A stretch of 64,000 bases of DNA. Source: CAYRFE01 sp964423645 [NCBI: uncultured bacterium]. Its GTDB lineage: Bacteria > Macinerneyibacteriota > Macinerneyibacteria > Macinerneyibacteriales. This document shows positions 16,395 through 25,410 of the stretch, piece after piece. The notes under the pieces were generated by a model. That model worked only from the letters and a program-made list of their open reading frames with translations, made no database searches and was not told where the DNA came from. The stretch lies in the NCBI GenBank assembly GCA_964423645.1, contig CAYRFE010000016.1, forward strand, positions 19,252 to 83,251, read 5' to 3'. Position numbers and translations under genes: made by a program. Within the stretch, counting starts at the first letter, position 1. Each line of letters opens with the position of its first letter.

Positions 16395-17209
16395 AGAGAT
16401 ATCTGTCCTTTTTTCAAAAATGAATCCCTTTCTTGAAAACCACCCCATATTTTTTGAGGCTTGGGGAGAGAATATGTTGCTATCGAAACTGATGATGTTT
16501 GAGGTTTTTTGGTGGCAAAATGGTGTATTTCACCTGTTTCGTCAGCCACAAATGATGCAAGGACTCGTGAATGATCGGTGTCGAAATCATTACCGAACAC
16601 TCCGAATGCATAACCGCCGATATCCATTGCGCGCGCACGGAGAAGGTTCGTTATGATCGGTTTCATCGAAATATCAAAGCAATCTGTCGGTGAAAGGATC
16701 ATATCACACCCTGCAAGTCCCGCAGAAAGCGTCGGCTCAGGCAAAAGAAAATCAGCACAAGCGAGTACGGCTATTTTTTTATCATTGAAAGGAATAGGAG
16801 CTATCGATTGTCCGGAGGAAAAAACACTTGTTGATCTTCTCGGGTCATGTGGGAAAAGTTTGCGTTGTTTTCCTGCAAATCCCTCAGGTGTACATATAAA
16901 ATGTGTGATAAAAATTTCCCCATTTTCTTCTTCGGTAATACCTGCACAAATTGAAGTATTATATTTTTTTGCTAACTCAGTAACAATTTTACACGAAGGT
17001 CCGTCGGGGATGTTTTCAGCAAGCTGTTTGTAGTCGTTGTCGCCGTTTTTCCACATTCCGCCTATAATGCTTAATTCGGGGAAAAGAAACATGTCAACAG
17101 CATTGTTGGTATTTTCTCCAATACACTGTTCGATAGCGGCAATATTTGCCTTTTTATCAGCTTTTTTCAACACAATGCTTGCCAAGGTGATGGTAATTGC
17201 CGTTGTCAT
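16391..17209 (-). CDS. Carbon-nitrogen hydrolase (nitrilase superfamily)
   Basis: 272 residues with the Glu-Lys-Cys triad visible: Glu45 (FPEL), Lys117 (GKQRKLFP) and Cys151 (VLACADF). The enzyme hydrolyses an amide or nitrile C-N bond in the cytoplasm. The specific substrate cannot be read from the sequence. The cysteine context CADFLLPEP is unlike the CYD/CWE of well-known amidases, so a divergent branch is likely. It overlaps grpB by 4 nt and lies 24 nt after the unknown gene. Confidence 0.85.
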   Translation of the reverse strand: MTTAITITLASIVLKKADKKANIAAIEQCIGENTNNAVDMFLFPELSIIGGMWKNGDNDYKQLAENIPDGPSCKIVTELAKKYNTSICAGITEEENGEIFITHFICTPEGFAGKQRKLFPHDPRRSTSVFSSGQSIAPIPFNDKKIAVLACADFLLPEPTLSAGLAGCDMILSPTDCFDISMKPIITNLLRARAMDIGGYAFGVFGNDFDTDHSRVLASFVADETGEIHHFATKKPQTSSVSIATYSLPKPQKIWGGFQERDSFLKKGQISL

Positions 17210-17233
17210 ATGTTGTCCTTCTGTTCTTTCACA

Positions 17234-17584
17234 TTATTTGAAATGATACCACCAATTACCGCCCGAAACGCGATCAACAGTTTCTTTGGATTCTGAGCCG
17301 ATATATACTTCATCCACACCCTCTTCGGGGTAACCGTTTTCTGCAAGATGACTACGTATTGATGCCAGCAATTCGCTATTGCTGTTCACTGCGTCTTTTT
17401 CTGCATCGGTTTGTACACATATCCATATCACAAGATGTTTTGGATGAATCCAGTTTGCACCGTAATGGAACAACGAAAAATTCGTATATCCCAATATTTT
17501 CATCTGTTCAGCGCCGAAAAGTTCAGCTCGGCAGACAATTGCCTCAAGCCGCTCACGTAGCGTTGTTTCGTTCTCAGACATCAT
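17234..17584 (-). CDS. Unknown 116-residue cytoplasmic protein
   Basis: A soluble, mixed alpha/beta protein beginning MMSENETTLRERLE, with HYGANWIHPKHLVIWICVQT and a Trp-rich end (GGNWWYHFK). Its start overlaps the MazG-like gene stop by 4 nt, which strongly supports translation. No family is recognised. The operon context (nucleotide pyrophosphohydrolase, PP-loop enzyme, nitrilase) only suggests small-molecule housekeeping. Confidence 0.75.
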   Translation of the reverse strand: MMSENETTLRERLEAIVCRAELFGAEQMKILGYTNFSLFHYGANWIHPKHLVIWICVQTDAEKDAVNSNSELLASIRSHLAENGYPEEGVDEVYIGSESKETVDRVSGGNWWYHFK

Positions 17585-17928
17585 TGTTTCTCCGTGTGTG
17601 GAGTAGGCGGGGGATATTTGCGTGCGTTTTTCTTCATTTTATCGGCGATGATCTCACCCATATCAAAACCGAATGTGTTTGCCATGGAAATACAGTAGGT
17701 CATGACATCGGCGATCTCTTCGGCAATGTGTTCCCGTACAGCGGGGTCGGTTATAGTGCATGATTCATCGGCTGTCATCCATTGAAATATCTCCATGAGT
17801 TCTGCCGCTTCAATGGCAATGCTCATAGAAAGATTTTTCGGTGTGTGATAGGATTGCCAGTTGCGTTCGTGTACGAATTGGCGCACTGCATCATGGATAG
17901 CTTGCATATCGGAAAAATGTGAGGTCAC
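17581..17928 (-). CDS. MazG-like nucleotide pyrophosphohydrolase
   Basis: 115 residues. IAIEAAELMEIFQW and EHIAEEIADVMTYCISM give the E-x2-E...E-x2-D metal ligands of the all-alpha NTP pyrophosphatase superfamily (RS21-C6/dCTPase type). The enzyme is likely to cleave (d)NTPs to monophosphate and PPi, removing non-canonical nucleotides. AAGGAGG stands 6 nt before a GTG at 17928, which I take as the start. The frame is open farther upstream but would run into the neighbouring gene. Confidence 0.85.
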   Translation of the reverse strand: MTSHFSDMQAIHDAVRQFVHERNWQSYHTPKNLSMSIAIEAAELMEIFQWMTADESCTITDPAVREHIAEEIADVMTYCISMANTFGFDMGEIIADKMKKNARKYPPPTPHTEKQ

Positions 17929-17938
17929 GGATGCCTCC

Positions 17939-18670
17939 TTAGGGTTTGTTGTGCTGTGGCTTTTCCGACTCAATATCACAGAACCAGAAACCTTTTGTCG
18001 GCGAAGTAGGGTGATCATCGGTGGTTTTTATTTCCAACGGTTTATACACATGTTCCCCCAATGAGAAAGGAATCGGTGATGAATACAACGGGCCGTCACA
18101 ACAAAATGTGTGATATTCACCGTTTTCACCGCACGGATCAACATGTGAGGGAAGTTGTGCCAAAAATTCATTATTTATTTCACGACCGAGCCATTCTTCT
18201 CCCAAATAAGCATCATTGGTACAACAAAGAAGTGTTTTAAAACCTTTATGAATGAGATCCCGCATAAGAACAGCGGTATCTGTTTTCCATAAAGGGAACA
18301 CTGCGGTCATAGCAAGTTGCGTGAGATTCTTTTCGCGATAGGCGCGTAAATCTACAAGAAAAATATCACCGAAGATCACATGTTCGATACCTTCTGTCTT
18401 CGCGTGTACCAGTATCTCTCGCATTTGGCGTTCATATTCATCGTTCGTGCCTTCGGATACCCAGACCTTTTTAAGAGGAATCCCGATCGAAGCGGCTTGT
18501 AAATCCAGCAACTCCTCGCGAATCCCGTGCATTGAAATTCGTTTGTAGGTTGCGTTCAGTGTGGTCAAAAGATACCGCACGTCGAACAATCGTTCGCTTA
18601 TCACTTTATGCAGGCAATAAGCGGAGTCTTTTCCTCCGCTCCAACACATGATCGCTTTCGCTAATGACAT
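17939..18670 (-). CDS. Dph6-like PP-loop ATP pyrophosphatase
   Basis: 243 residues. The PP-loop SGGKDS (11-16), VIFGDIFLVDLRAYRE and DPCGENGEYHTF are the landmarks of the diphthine-ammonia ligase/adenine nucleotide alpha-hydrolase family. In eukaryotes and archaea the family amidates diphthine on EF2. Bacterial members lack that substrate, so their true ligand is unknown. GGAGGAAT precedes the ATG. It is the first gene of the operon with MazG-like, unknown, nitrilase and GrpB genes. Confidence 0.85.
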   Translation of the reverse strand: MSLAKAIMCWSGGKDSAYCLHKVISERLFDVRYLLTTLNATYKRISMHGIREELLDLQAASIGIPLKKVWVSEGTNDEYERQMREILVHAKTEGIEHVIFGDIFLVDLRAYREKNLTQLAMTAVFPLWKTDTAVLMRDLIHKGFKTLLCCTNDAYLGEEWLGREINNEFLAQLPSHVDPCGENGEYHTFCCDGPLYSSPIPFSLGEHVYKPLEIKTTDDHPTSPTKGFWFCDIESEKPQHNKP

Positions 18671-18729
18671 TATTCCTCCGCGTATAGGTTACTGTGAGGG
18701 CGCATGCAGTGCACACGCCCCAGAATACC

Positions 18730-20868
18730 TCACTTTTGCGAAGAATCCAAGATTTTTTTTATTCGAGTGATCTCATGTTTCAGCAGATTGCTTTCTCCCC
18801 AGTTTGTAGTCCGTTTCAGAAGAGTTTCGCATGCTTTTTTGCGTAATTCTAATGCGCGCAAGTTTTTTGTTTCCGTGTGGAGTACAATATCGCTTAAATA
18901 GAGCGCACTCTTGCAATCATCTTTTTCTAAAAGTTTTTCTGCCCGATCAAGTAATGCATCGGGGCCGCATAACGAGTTGATTTCACCATAAGCCGAATTG
19001 ATCGGTTCATCCAAAAGCGACAACGGATTCTCATCATACCACCCAGTATAGTTTTGATATAACGCACGCACCGCCCATGAAATTTTTCCGAATCCTTCAG
19101 GCAATTGCATATGTTTCGGCAGTTGTATCTCGCGGATAAGAGTATGTACATCTTTACCGTCATTAATTCCCTTGATCACCTCATTATTTACATATACAAG
19201 CGCGTCTTTTTGTGCCGAAAGTGTCTTTTTTATGTTCTCAAATCCATGTAAGGGAGCGCCGTGACCCGGGATGACCAGTTCTGGTTGCAGTGCAAGTAGA
19301 GCGTCAATCGCAACAATGTAGTCATCAGCAAAACGCGGTAAAGAACCGCGAGGCGTACCAAGCATGGGAAATGATTGAGAGATCGTGTCGGCGATACATG
19401 CGATCTTTAACTCGGGAAACCATATCACTGATGTGTCGGTCGTTTCAGCGGGAGTATGTTTCATTACCACGGTTGTCCCCGATATTTTTTTTATGAATTC
19501 GTCATCGAATGTGTCGGTCGGAATAATTTTTTGGTTATGTTTCGGAGGTATCCATTGCCCGCCCGTAAAAGCTGCATTACGACGTGCATAAAACTGCTCA
19601 AATCGTTCAAGATAGGTGATTGTTTTTTCCCACTCGCGCTGTATGATGACCGATGTTTTTTCATTTGTTTTCCAATACCGTAACCCGCTCCAATGATCCT
19701 GGTGCGCATGAGTAAAAAGAATGGCGGCCGGTGCTTTTTTGCCGAATTTTAACGCCAGCCACGAATCGTTCCCTCGCGGTTTTGAAGGGTCTATAAGAAT
19801 ATAGCTTTTTTTTGTCGTCACGACGACCGTGTTGCAGTCTCCTTCTTCCCGATACACACCGGGCACTTCCTGCAACATTTCGCAAAAAGTATCTATTACC
19901 CACGAGCGATACGGTTCATCAACCGGCACGATAGAGATCATTGCAGGATCATGCGCATACTGCAGATCATAACCGGCAATCGCCACACTGTTCAGCGTCG
20001 CAATTCTTTTGTGCACAGGAAGTCGATCATGTAACAATACCGAGTAAACGGTCTTATCGGGGATCCACTGAATTTTATTTTGCGATACTTTGGTGAGGAT
20101 AACAGCACTCAACACCGCCTGATGTAGAAATATCGCATGCAGTTGGTCATTACAAAAGGCTTGCATGAATTGCATATCATCTAAGCGTTTCACGAAATTT
20201 TTCTGCCATTCACGGCAGATCCCCAATTCGGGACGCAGTGTCATCACTTCACAATTGATGTAAAAACGTATGTCTTTTTCATCAACATATGCTCGAATAG
20301 TAGGAACTTGTATACTATCGATACCGGCATCCCGATAGATCGTTTTCCAATAGCCGTCAACGGAGCTTTCCGGTGACTGACCGACTGTGTTAAGCAACAT
20401 AACGGGGCGTAATGAAATATCGTAGTCGTTGTGGAGCTTGAGAGTTTCAAACGATGAAAAGGCAAGCATTTCCGTATCAAAATACAGCATGGTTGCGCTT
20501 TTGCCGTCAAGTAATTTTTCGGCAGTTGCACAGGCATGTACTTTTCGTGAGAACGGAAATGTACGATGTTCCGGTTGAATATCAATATCAAACGTACTGA
20601 CACCCGGGAGACACAACAAAGAAAGATCAAGCTGTGCCAAAGCATCATTCATGACATATATCGGAGTGTCTTTCATTGTACCGCCAAACTCACGGATACT
20701 TTTTATGAATAACACCGCATTTTTTACTGTCACAGGATGTGAGACATACATCACAATTACAGTCGATCGGTTCATTCCCGCCTCCTTTTCAGCAATAGCA
20801 TCGGCAATGCAACATATAAGCACGATGACCAATACCATGATCCGTTTTTTTATGTTGAGTTGTGTCAT
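18730..20868 (-). CDS. Glycosyltransferase-like domain fused to alkylsulfatase-type metallo-beta-lactamase
   Basis: 712 residues with a signal or anchor segment at 8-28. Residues 35-290 resemble a GT-A type glycosyltransferase-like domain: YVSHPVTVKNAVLFIKSI, a LYFDTEM triad at about 129-134, and later DQLHAIFLHQ. Residues 340-560 are a metallo-beta-lactamase fold with HAHQDH (387-392) and a downstream IPGHGAP. The end (about 580-700) has SWAVRALYQNYTGWYDENP, as in the dimerisation domain of SdsA1-type alkyl sulfatases. Export to the periplasm is likely. A fusion of these two parts is unusual, and the N-terminal assignment is less sure than the hydrolase. It has its own promoter at 20892-20920. 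Confidence 0.8.
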   Translation of the reverse strand: MTQLNIKKRIMVLVIVLICCIADAIAEKEAGMNRSTVIVMYVSHPVTVKNAVLFIKSIREFGGTMKDTPIYVMNDALAQLDLSLLCLPGVSTFDIDIQPEHRTFPFSRKVHACATAEKLLDGKSATMLYFDTEMLAFSSFETLKLHNDYDISLRPVMLLNTVGQSPESSVDGYWKTIYRDAGIDSIQVPTIRAYVDEKDIRFYINCEVMTLRPELGICREWQKNFVKRLDDMQFMQAFCNDQLHAIFLHQAVLSAVILTKVSQNKIQWIPDKTVYSVLLHDRLPVHKRIATLNSVAIAGYDLQYAHDPAMISIVPVDEPYRSWVIDTFCEMLQEVPGVYREEGDCNTVVVTTKKSYILIDPSKPRGNDSWLALKFGKKAPAAILFTHAHQDHWSGLRYWKTNEKTSVIIQREWEKTITYLERFEQFYARRNAAFTGGQWIPPKHNQKIIPTDTFDDEFIKKISGTTVVMKHTPAETTDTSVIWFPELKIACIADTISQSFPMLGTPRGSLPRFADDYIVAIDALLALQPELVIPGHGAPLHGFENIKKTLSAQKDALVYVNNEVIKGINDGKDVHTLIREIQLPKHMQLPEGFGKISWAVRALYQNYTGWYDENPLSLLDEPINSAYGEINSLCGPDALLDRAEKLLEKDDCKSALYLSDIVLHTETKNLRALELRKKACETLLKRTTNWGESNLLKHEITRIKKILDSSQK

Positions 20869-20891
20869 ATATAACCTCCCTATTGATCGGT

Positions 20892-20920
20892 AGTATATGA
20901 CAGCGAAAACAAAAATGCAA
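20892..20920 (-). promoter_or_regulatory. Promoter of the MBL-fold fusion gene
   Basis: Minus strand: TTGCAT, 17 nt, TATACT. A GGGAGG site follows, 8 nt before the ATG. Confidence 0.65.
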
Positions 20921-20974
20921 TATATAATTTACACTACATCTCTTGTTGTCTCAAAAAGCAGGCCTGCGTATTTT

Positions 20975-22660
20975 TTACTTTTCATGTGCACTATAGACGC
21001 CGTTCCAGTCAGGTTCAGGAGGTGTGCTCATAAATCGAATACAACGTTCACGTATTATTTGACAGGAATAGGCAACAGCCGGTATTGTGATACATTCATT
21101 CAGTAATTCTATCGCATCAGCCCATTCTTTGTTCAGATAGTACGCCATGGCGGTATTACATTTTTTTATAGCAGTAAGTAGTTCAGGTGTCGCATCATCT
21201 TTTTCAGCCATCAATTCATAAATTCGCGTTCCGCGTTGTCGTCCCTTCACAGCAACGATATCCACCAGTCGTGCGATAATTCGATCATGCACCTGTTCGT
21301 ACACTGCCTCACCTATGAGAATATGCGTCCCGTAATATTTGTTCAACCCTTCAAGTCGACTGGAAAGATTGACAGTGTCCCCTGTTGCGGTGTAACTCAT
21401 TCGCTCGTCATATCCCATGTTTCCAACTAACGCTTCACCGGTATTGATCCCCATACGTGTGATAAATGTCGGGATATTTTCTTCTTTGTGTGCAAATGCG
21501 TACTCTGCAATGAACCGTTGGTTTTGAAGTGCCGTTCTACACGCTAAAAATACATGATCGTTCACCTTATTCGGTGCATTCCAAAACGCCATGATCGCAT
21601 CTCCGATGAATTTATCAACCGTTCCGTGATTATCGACAATGCTCTTGGTCATGCCAAAAAAGTAATTTCCCAAATGTTTTGAAAGGAGTTCCGTAGACAT
21701 TTTCTCAGAAATGGACGTAAAATCTTTTATATCCGAAAACAGCACCGTGATCGTTTTTTTCTCTGTTCCGAGCACTGCTTCCTGTTGTAAACGAATGAGA
21801 TCGGCAACGAGTTTCGCCGGCACATACTTTTTAAATGATCGTAAGCCGTTTTTCATGTTATTGACCGCATTTTCAATTTTAATGATCTCGGTGATCCGTG
21901 AAACGACAGGAGGGGCTTCGTCGAGCTCGAACCGCTCAATTCGTTCCATATCTTGTTCAAGAATGGTCAACGGTTTACTTATTTGTCCCGAGATATATAA
22001 TCCGATCAATGCAACGATAAAGCTTATACCAAGACTCAACCAAATGACCGTCGATAAATATTTGCGTTCATACGCGACTACTTTTTCAGCTGACATATCA
22101 ATGCTTAATATTCCCTCTACCGAACCGTCTGAAGCAATGATCGGAGCATAACACGACAGCCAGGTTCCCCATCGGTCGGTCACAAAGTTTTTTTCGGCCA
22201 CGACACCGGTTTTTCCCGTTAATGCATCGTCCATCAGCACGGTGGATTGTTCATATATTTCACCTAATTTACTTCGGTCCTCTTCCTTTTCTTCGGCGTC
22301 AACGACAAATATGATCGCACCATCGGCATTTTTCCTCATCGTATACGCAAATCGAATATCCTTACTGTTATCACGTGTTCGACGTAAGACGCTTTGTAAC
22401 TCACTGTATTCGGGTTTTTCTTCATCGTCGACAGTTTGCAATACCGCGTGTTTCTCCGCGTCAATATATTCAACACTCAATGCAACAATATCGCGAAGCC
22501 TTTCTCTGATCCCTTCGCGAATAAAAGAACGCAACCCATAAAATGTAGCCATACCGATTAGAAATGACGTCGTTACCACTACGCAGATAAAGGCAGTGCT
22601 TAAACTGAAATTGAGAGAAAAATGCTTACCTTTGCTACCATTAATACTATTGATACTCAT
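20975..22660 (-). CDS. Membrane-bound class III adenylate/guanylate cyclase
   Basis: 561 residues. A transmembrane helix (FICVVVTTSFLIGMATFYG) is followed by a periplasmic sensor region (dCache-like, with GTWLSCYAPIIASDGSVEG). A second helix, a HAMP stretch (ISGQISKPLTILEQDMERIE) and the cyclase catalytic domain come next (TVLFSDIKDFTSISEK, DKFIGDAIMAFWNAP, MGINTGEALVGNMG, YTATGDTVNLSSRLE). The two metal aspartates, in SDIKDF and GDAIM, are present. It converts ATP (or GTP) to the cyclic nucleotide in response to an external signal. AAGGGGGG precedes the ATG at 22660. Such receptors are abundant in spirochaetes. Confidence 0.93.
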   Translation of the reverse strand: MSINSINGSKGKHFSLNFSLSTAFICVVVTTSFLIGMATFYGLRSFIREGIRERLRDIVALSVEYIDAEKHAVLQTVDDEEKPEYSELQSVLRRTRDNSKDIRFAYTMRKNADGAIIFVVDAEEKEEDRSKLGEIYEQSTVLMDDALTGKTGVVAEKNFVTDRWGTWLSCYAPIIASDGSVEGILSIDMSAEKVVAYERKYLSTVIWLSLGISFIVALIGLYISGQISKPLTILEQDMERIERFELDEAPPVVSRITEIIKIENAVNNMKNGLRSFKKYVPAKLVADLIRLQQEAVLGTEKKTITVLFSDIKDFTSISEKMSTELLSKHLGNYFFGMTKSIVDNHGTVDKFIGDAIMAFWNAPNKVNDHVFLACRTALQNQRFIAEYAFAHKEENIPTFITRMGINTGEALVGNMGYDERMSYTATGDTVNLSSRLEGLNKYYGTHILIGEAVYEQVHDRIIARLVDIVAVKGRQRGTRIYELMAEKDDATPELLTAIKKCNTAMAYYLNKEWADAIELLNECITIPAVAYSCQIIRERCIRFMSTPPEPDWNGVYSAHEK

Positions 22661-22690
22661 ATGATCCCCCCTTGTGGCACACAACGATTG

Positions 22691-22719
22691 ATACTACCAT
22701 ATATTTTCTTGAAAATCAA
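22691..22719 (-). promoter_or_regulatory. Promoter of the nucleotide cyclase gene
   Basis: Minus strand: TTGATT, 17 nt, TAGTAT, starting about 30 nt upstream of the ATG. The rest of the gap to 22871 is AT-rich with no gene. Confidence 0.55.
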
Positions 22720-22871
22720 GGAAGCGCAGTCTTAAGATTCTCTATACTTCTATCAAAAACAAATCCGGTTTTGAATACAACATTCATTCAACATAAGCGG
22801 CATTCTATTGAAAAATAACATTTTAAAAATATCGGTTTTGAACAATGAATACAATTTCTAACGTGCTCATA

Positions 22872-23483
22872 TTACATACACGGGTTGTGAGCAAAGCCCA
22901 TGATCATTCGAATATAGTCACAATTTTCTTGAGATGTCAGTTGCTCTAACAGTAAAAATGCCGTATCGATAGCCGTAGACGGGTTCCAGCAGGTGATGAT
23001 ATTGTCGTCAAAAACGACCGGTTCATTGACCACGGTCACACCGAATGCTCGCAACTGATCCTGGCGGACCGGGTTCACGTTATAGGTTGTGGCCCGTTTG
23101 CCGTTAAGGATACCGCTCTTCCCCAACACCAGAGCCGCCACACATACTGATGCAACGATCTTCCCTTTGCGGTGGAATTCCCTGATGATCTCAAGGAAAC
23201 GCTCGTCATAGGCATCATCGTAAAATCCGTATTCCTCGAATCCTCCGGGGATAGCCACGGCATCCCAGTCGTCAACAACGATCTCGCTTAATAAATGGTC
23301 AACAAGAATGCGCTGTCCGAACGTACTCACGACCTCTTTGGTAAGCCCGCAGGAATACAGCTCGGTTAAATGGTCACCGTCGGTCAAATTCCAACCGATC
23401 ACATCAATGAACACGCTTGCTTCGTAGGTCTCAAATCCTTTTGCAAGGAGAAGCAATATTTTTTTTGTTTTACCATGATTCAT
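22872..23483 (-). CDS. DJ-1/PfpI family protein
   Basis: 203 residues. KILLLLAKGFETYEASVFIDVIGW, AVAIPGGFEEYGFYDD and VASVCVAALVLGKSGIL follow the class I glutamine amidotransferase-like DJ-1/PfpI fold. The nucleophile elbow is A-S-V-C-V-A and Glu is in the KGFE segment. Possible roles are deglycase, chaperone or protease-like; none can be fixed. The start at 23483 lies inside the end of the nitroreductase gene (14-nt overlap), after a GGAGGAG site, so the two are co-translated. An oxidative or carbonyl-stress role would fit the pairing. Confidence 0.85.
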   Translation of the reverse strand: MNHGKTKKILLLLAKGFETYEASVFIDVIGWNLTDGDHLTELYSCGLTKEVVSTFGQRILVDHLLSEIVVDDWDAVAIPGGFEEYGFYDDAYDERFLEIIREFHRKGKIVASVCVAALVLGKSGILNGKRATTYNVNPVRQDQLRAFGVTVVNEPVVFDDNIITCWNPSTAIDTAFLLLEQLTSQENCDYIRMIMGFAHNPCM

Positions 23484-24006
23484 AACGAACGATCTCCTCC
23501 AGTGACTTTCGCGGGCGCTGTGCGGGAGATTCGCCGGCATAACCGAGCGTGATGATGCTTACCACAAATTTGTCGGCGGGAATATTGAGTACCGGGCGGA
23601 TCGCATCCTGCGTATACCATGCCACCCAGCAGGTTGCAAGTCCTTGTGTTTCCGCTTCCAGCACGATATGCTCAATCGCGATGGCCGTATCGCGAATGAT
23701 CTGTTTCAATTCGAAAAGCGATGTTGTCTCATCCACGATAAGTGATGCCGTATCAGCTATCCTGCTCTGCATATCGCCAACACAAACAATGATAACCGGC
23801 GCCGTGGTCATCCATTGCTGATCGTGAGCGGTGTCGGCGATCAGTTTACGTTTTTCTTCGGATTTGATAACGATGAAGTGCCACGGCTGGGTATTGCTGC
23901 CCGATGGAGCAAGGCGGGCGCTTTCCAGTATTTGTTGTAATTTTTCTTCCTCGACCGGTTTATCAAGATACTTGCGGATGCTCCTGCGGGATTCAATGGC
24001 TTTCAT
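23470..24006 (-). CDS. Nitroreductase family protein
   Basis: 178 residues. The FMN-binding landmarks are ESRRSIRKYLDKPV at the N-terminus, RLAPSGSNTQPWHFIVI, and GLATCWVAWY with LGYAGESP near the end. It is a typical short, homodimeric, FMN-dependent NAD(P)H oxidoreductase of the cytoplasm. A GGAGATC site precedes the ATG. The downstream DJ-1/PfpI gene overlaps its end by 14 nt. Confidence 0.92.
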   Translation of the reverse strand: MKAIESRRSIRKYLDKPVEEEKLQQILESARLAPSGSNTQPWHFIVIKSEEKRKLIADTAHDQQWMTTAPVIIVCVGDMQSRIADTASLIVDETTSLFELKQIIRDTAIAIEHIVLEAETQGLATCWVAWYTQDAIRPVLNIPADKFVVSIITLGYAGESPAQRPRKSLEEIVRYESW

Positions 24007-24143
24007 AGGATCTCCAATCGTTTATGGGATTATCGGAGGAGAATAGCGAGTTGTCAAGAGATGAATAGATCCGATATGTTATCCCTCTATTTTTTGTGAG
24101 CGACATATCACCAGCCGAATTTATGCGGCCAATGAAAGGGTAT

Positions 24144-24224
24144 ATGCGAATAAAGACATTCTATCTTTATATGGCGGCGCTGCTGAAGGGAATCCTTGTG
24201 TTATTGTGTGCCGTAGTAAAATGA
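24144..24224 (+). pseudogene. Truncated 5' copy of the EamA transporter gene
   Basis: The frame reads MRIKTFYLYMAALLKGILVLL and stops after 26 codons. It closely matches the start of the EamA gene at 27460 (MRLKSFYLYMAALIPMII), and the DNA TATATGGCGGC is shared. GAAAGGG lies 3-4 nt upstream. It looks like a leftover of a second transporter copy, with no downstream similarity. Apart from this and the terminator, the 24007-24351 gap is empty. Confidence 0.6.
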
Positions 24225-24308
24225 TTGTGAATGGGAGCAATACGATATCCGCAATGGGTCAGGAAAAGAGACAATCAAAGAAAAAGAATATCGCCTTGTT
24301 GATCATAA

Positions 24309-24349
24309 ATAAAAATACCGGGAACGGAATTTGCTCCCGGCATTTTTAT
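24309..24349 (-). terminator. Rho-independent terminator of the second propeller gene
   Basis: An AAAAAT-CCGGGA / TCCCGG-ATTTTT stem lies 3 nt after the stop at 24352 and gives a U-run on the minus-strand transcript. The structure would work in both directions. Confidence 0.8.
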
Positions 24350-24351
24350 AA

Positions 24352-25410
24352 TTATAATTTTTTGTTATTTTTAAAATCAGCAATATAGAATACCGTTTCA
24401 TCAACAGCTTCATCGTCATCTTTCACATCAGGTGTTCTTTTTTGATACACAACCTTGGTATCACCATAGAAGCAAAGACGATAGGGTTTTTCATTTTCCG
24501 ATACTGCCATTGTGTAGACGCCGTTCATTTTTCCGTCAAGAGTATACGATTCACAGAAAAGACTGTTTTTTTGTTCCTGATCCGTGATCATGACGTAAAA
24601 CACGTTGTTGTGAACGTTAAGCGCCGTAAAACTTTTTGCGTGAAGTTTTATGGTTAACTCTTCTTTTCCTTCTTGTTGGATCTTCAAGTCATTTTTCGGT
24701 TCAGGCGGGAGATATTTCGGGGTAAAATGTGCAATTTCAGTATAAGTGTTGTTTATTAATGTACCACAATAAATAATCCCTTTCATCGGGTTTGTGCGAA
24801 TGATATTTTTTCCGTCTGAATAGCGGATCACTTTCATGTTTTGAAAATATTCCCGTATTTGCGTGGCATTAAATTTTGACAGATCGACCTCTTCCATAGG
24901 TATCATTTCTGCCGTCAATTTTCCGTTTTTATCAAAACTCACGAGTTCGGTTTTTCCAATAGCCTGCGTACATAAGAAAGAGCCGTCGTCCAGTACAACC
25001 AATTCAGCCAAGGCGGCATTATCCAGCAAATATTCATCGCTGAACGTAAATGTTCGTTGTGCAGGATCATAGTTGAATAGCGCTATCTTGCTGAGCGCAT
25101 GGTCAAAGATATAAAGGATATTATTTTTCAATCCTGCTATGCGAAGTTCGGTAGAGAATTCTCCCGGGCCGCGGCCTTCCTTTAAATACGTCCAAAATAT
25201 TTTCCCTTGCTCATCGATCGCACGTAATTCATTTGTTCTTTTGTCTTGGTATACAAAGAAACCGTCGCCTGCAGAAGTACCGAACATACAGGATGGTTTT
25301 TCAAGGGTGATCTTCTTAACTTCTTCAATTGAACCAAGTAATGTTACATCCGATTTACTGCACGCCGTTGCAATCATTCCTACAAGTGCAATGAACAGAA
25401 TAAAACGCAT
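24352..25410 (-). CDS. 6-bladed beta-propeller lipoprotein (paralogue)
   Basis: 352 residues. The signal peptide MRFILFIALVGMIATAC has a lipobox with Cys17. EGRGPGEFSTELR matches VGKGPGELGQFG of the copy at 5039-6091. The two also share the early TLLGSIEEVKKITL / VLGTFKEIGRFTL strand and the same length, so they are clear paralogues. It is probably a periplasmic or surface lipoprotein of unknown ligand. AAGGAGAATT precedes the ATG. The gene is monocistronic with its own terminator. Confidence 0.85.
   Translation of the reverse strand: MRFILFIALVGMIATACSKSDVTLLGSIEEVKKITLEKPSCMFGTSAGDGFFVYQDKRTNELRAIDEQGKIFWTYLKEGRGPGEFSTELRIAGLKNNILYIFDHALSKIALFNYDPAQRTFTFSDEYLLDNAALAELVVLDDGSFLCTQAIGKTELVSFDKNGKLTAEMIPMEEVDLSKFNATQIREYFQNMKVIRYSDGKNIIRTNPMKGIIYCGTLINNTYTEIAHFTPKYLPPEPKNDLKIQQEGKEELTIKLHAKSFTALNVHNNVFYVMITDQEQKNSLFCESYTLDGKMNGVYTMAVSENEKPYRLCFYGDTKVVYQKRTPDVKDDDEAVDETVFYIADFKNNKKL

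Noticed and set aside
20945-20978. AAAAAGCAGG/CCTGC-TTTTT-like hairpin after the cyclase gene
   Set aside because: The stem closes without a proper loop, so I do not call it a terminator.
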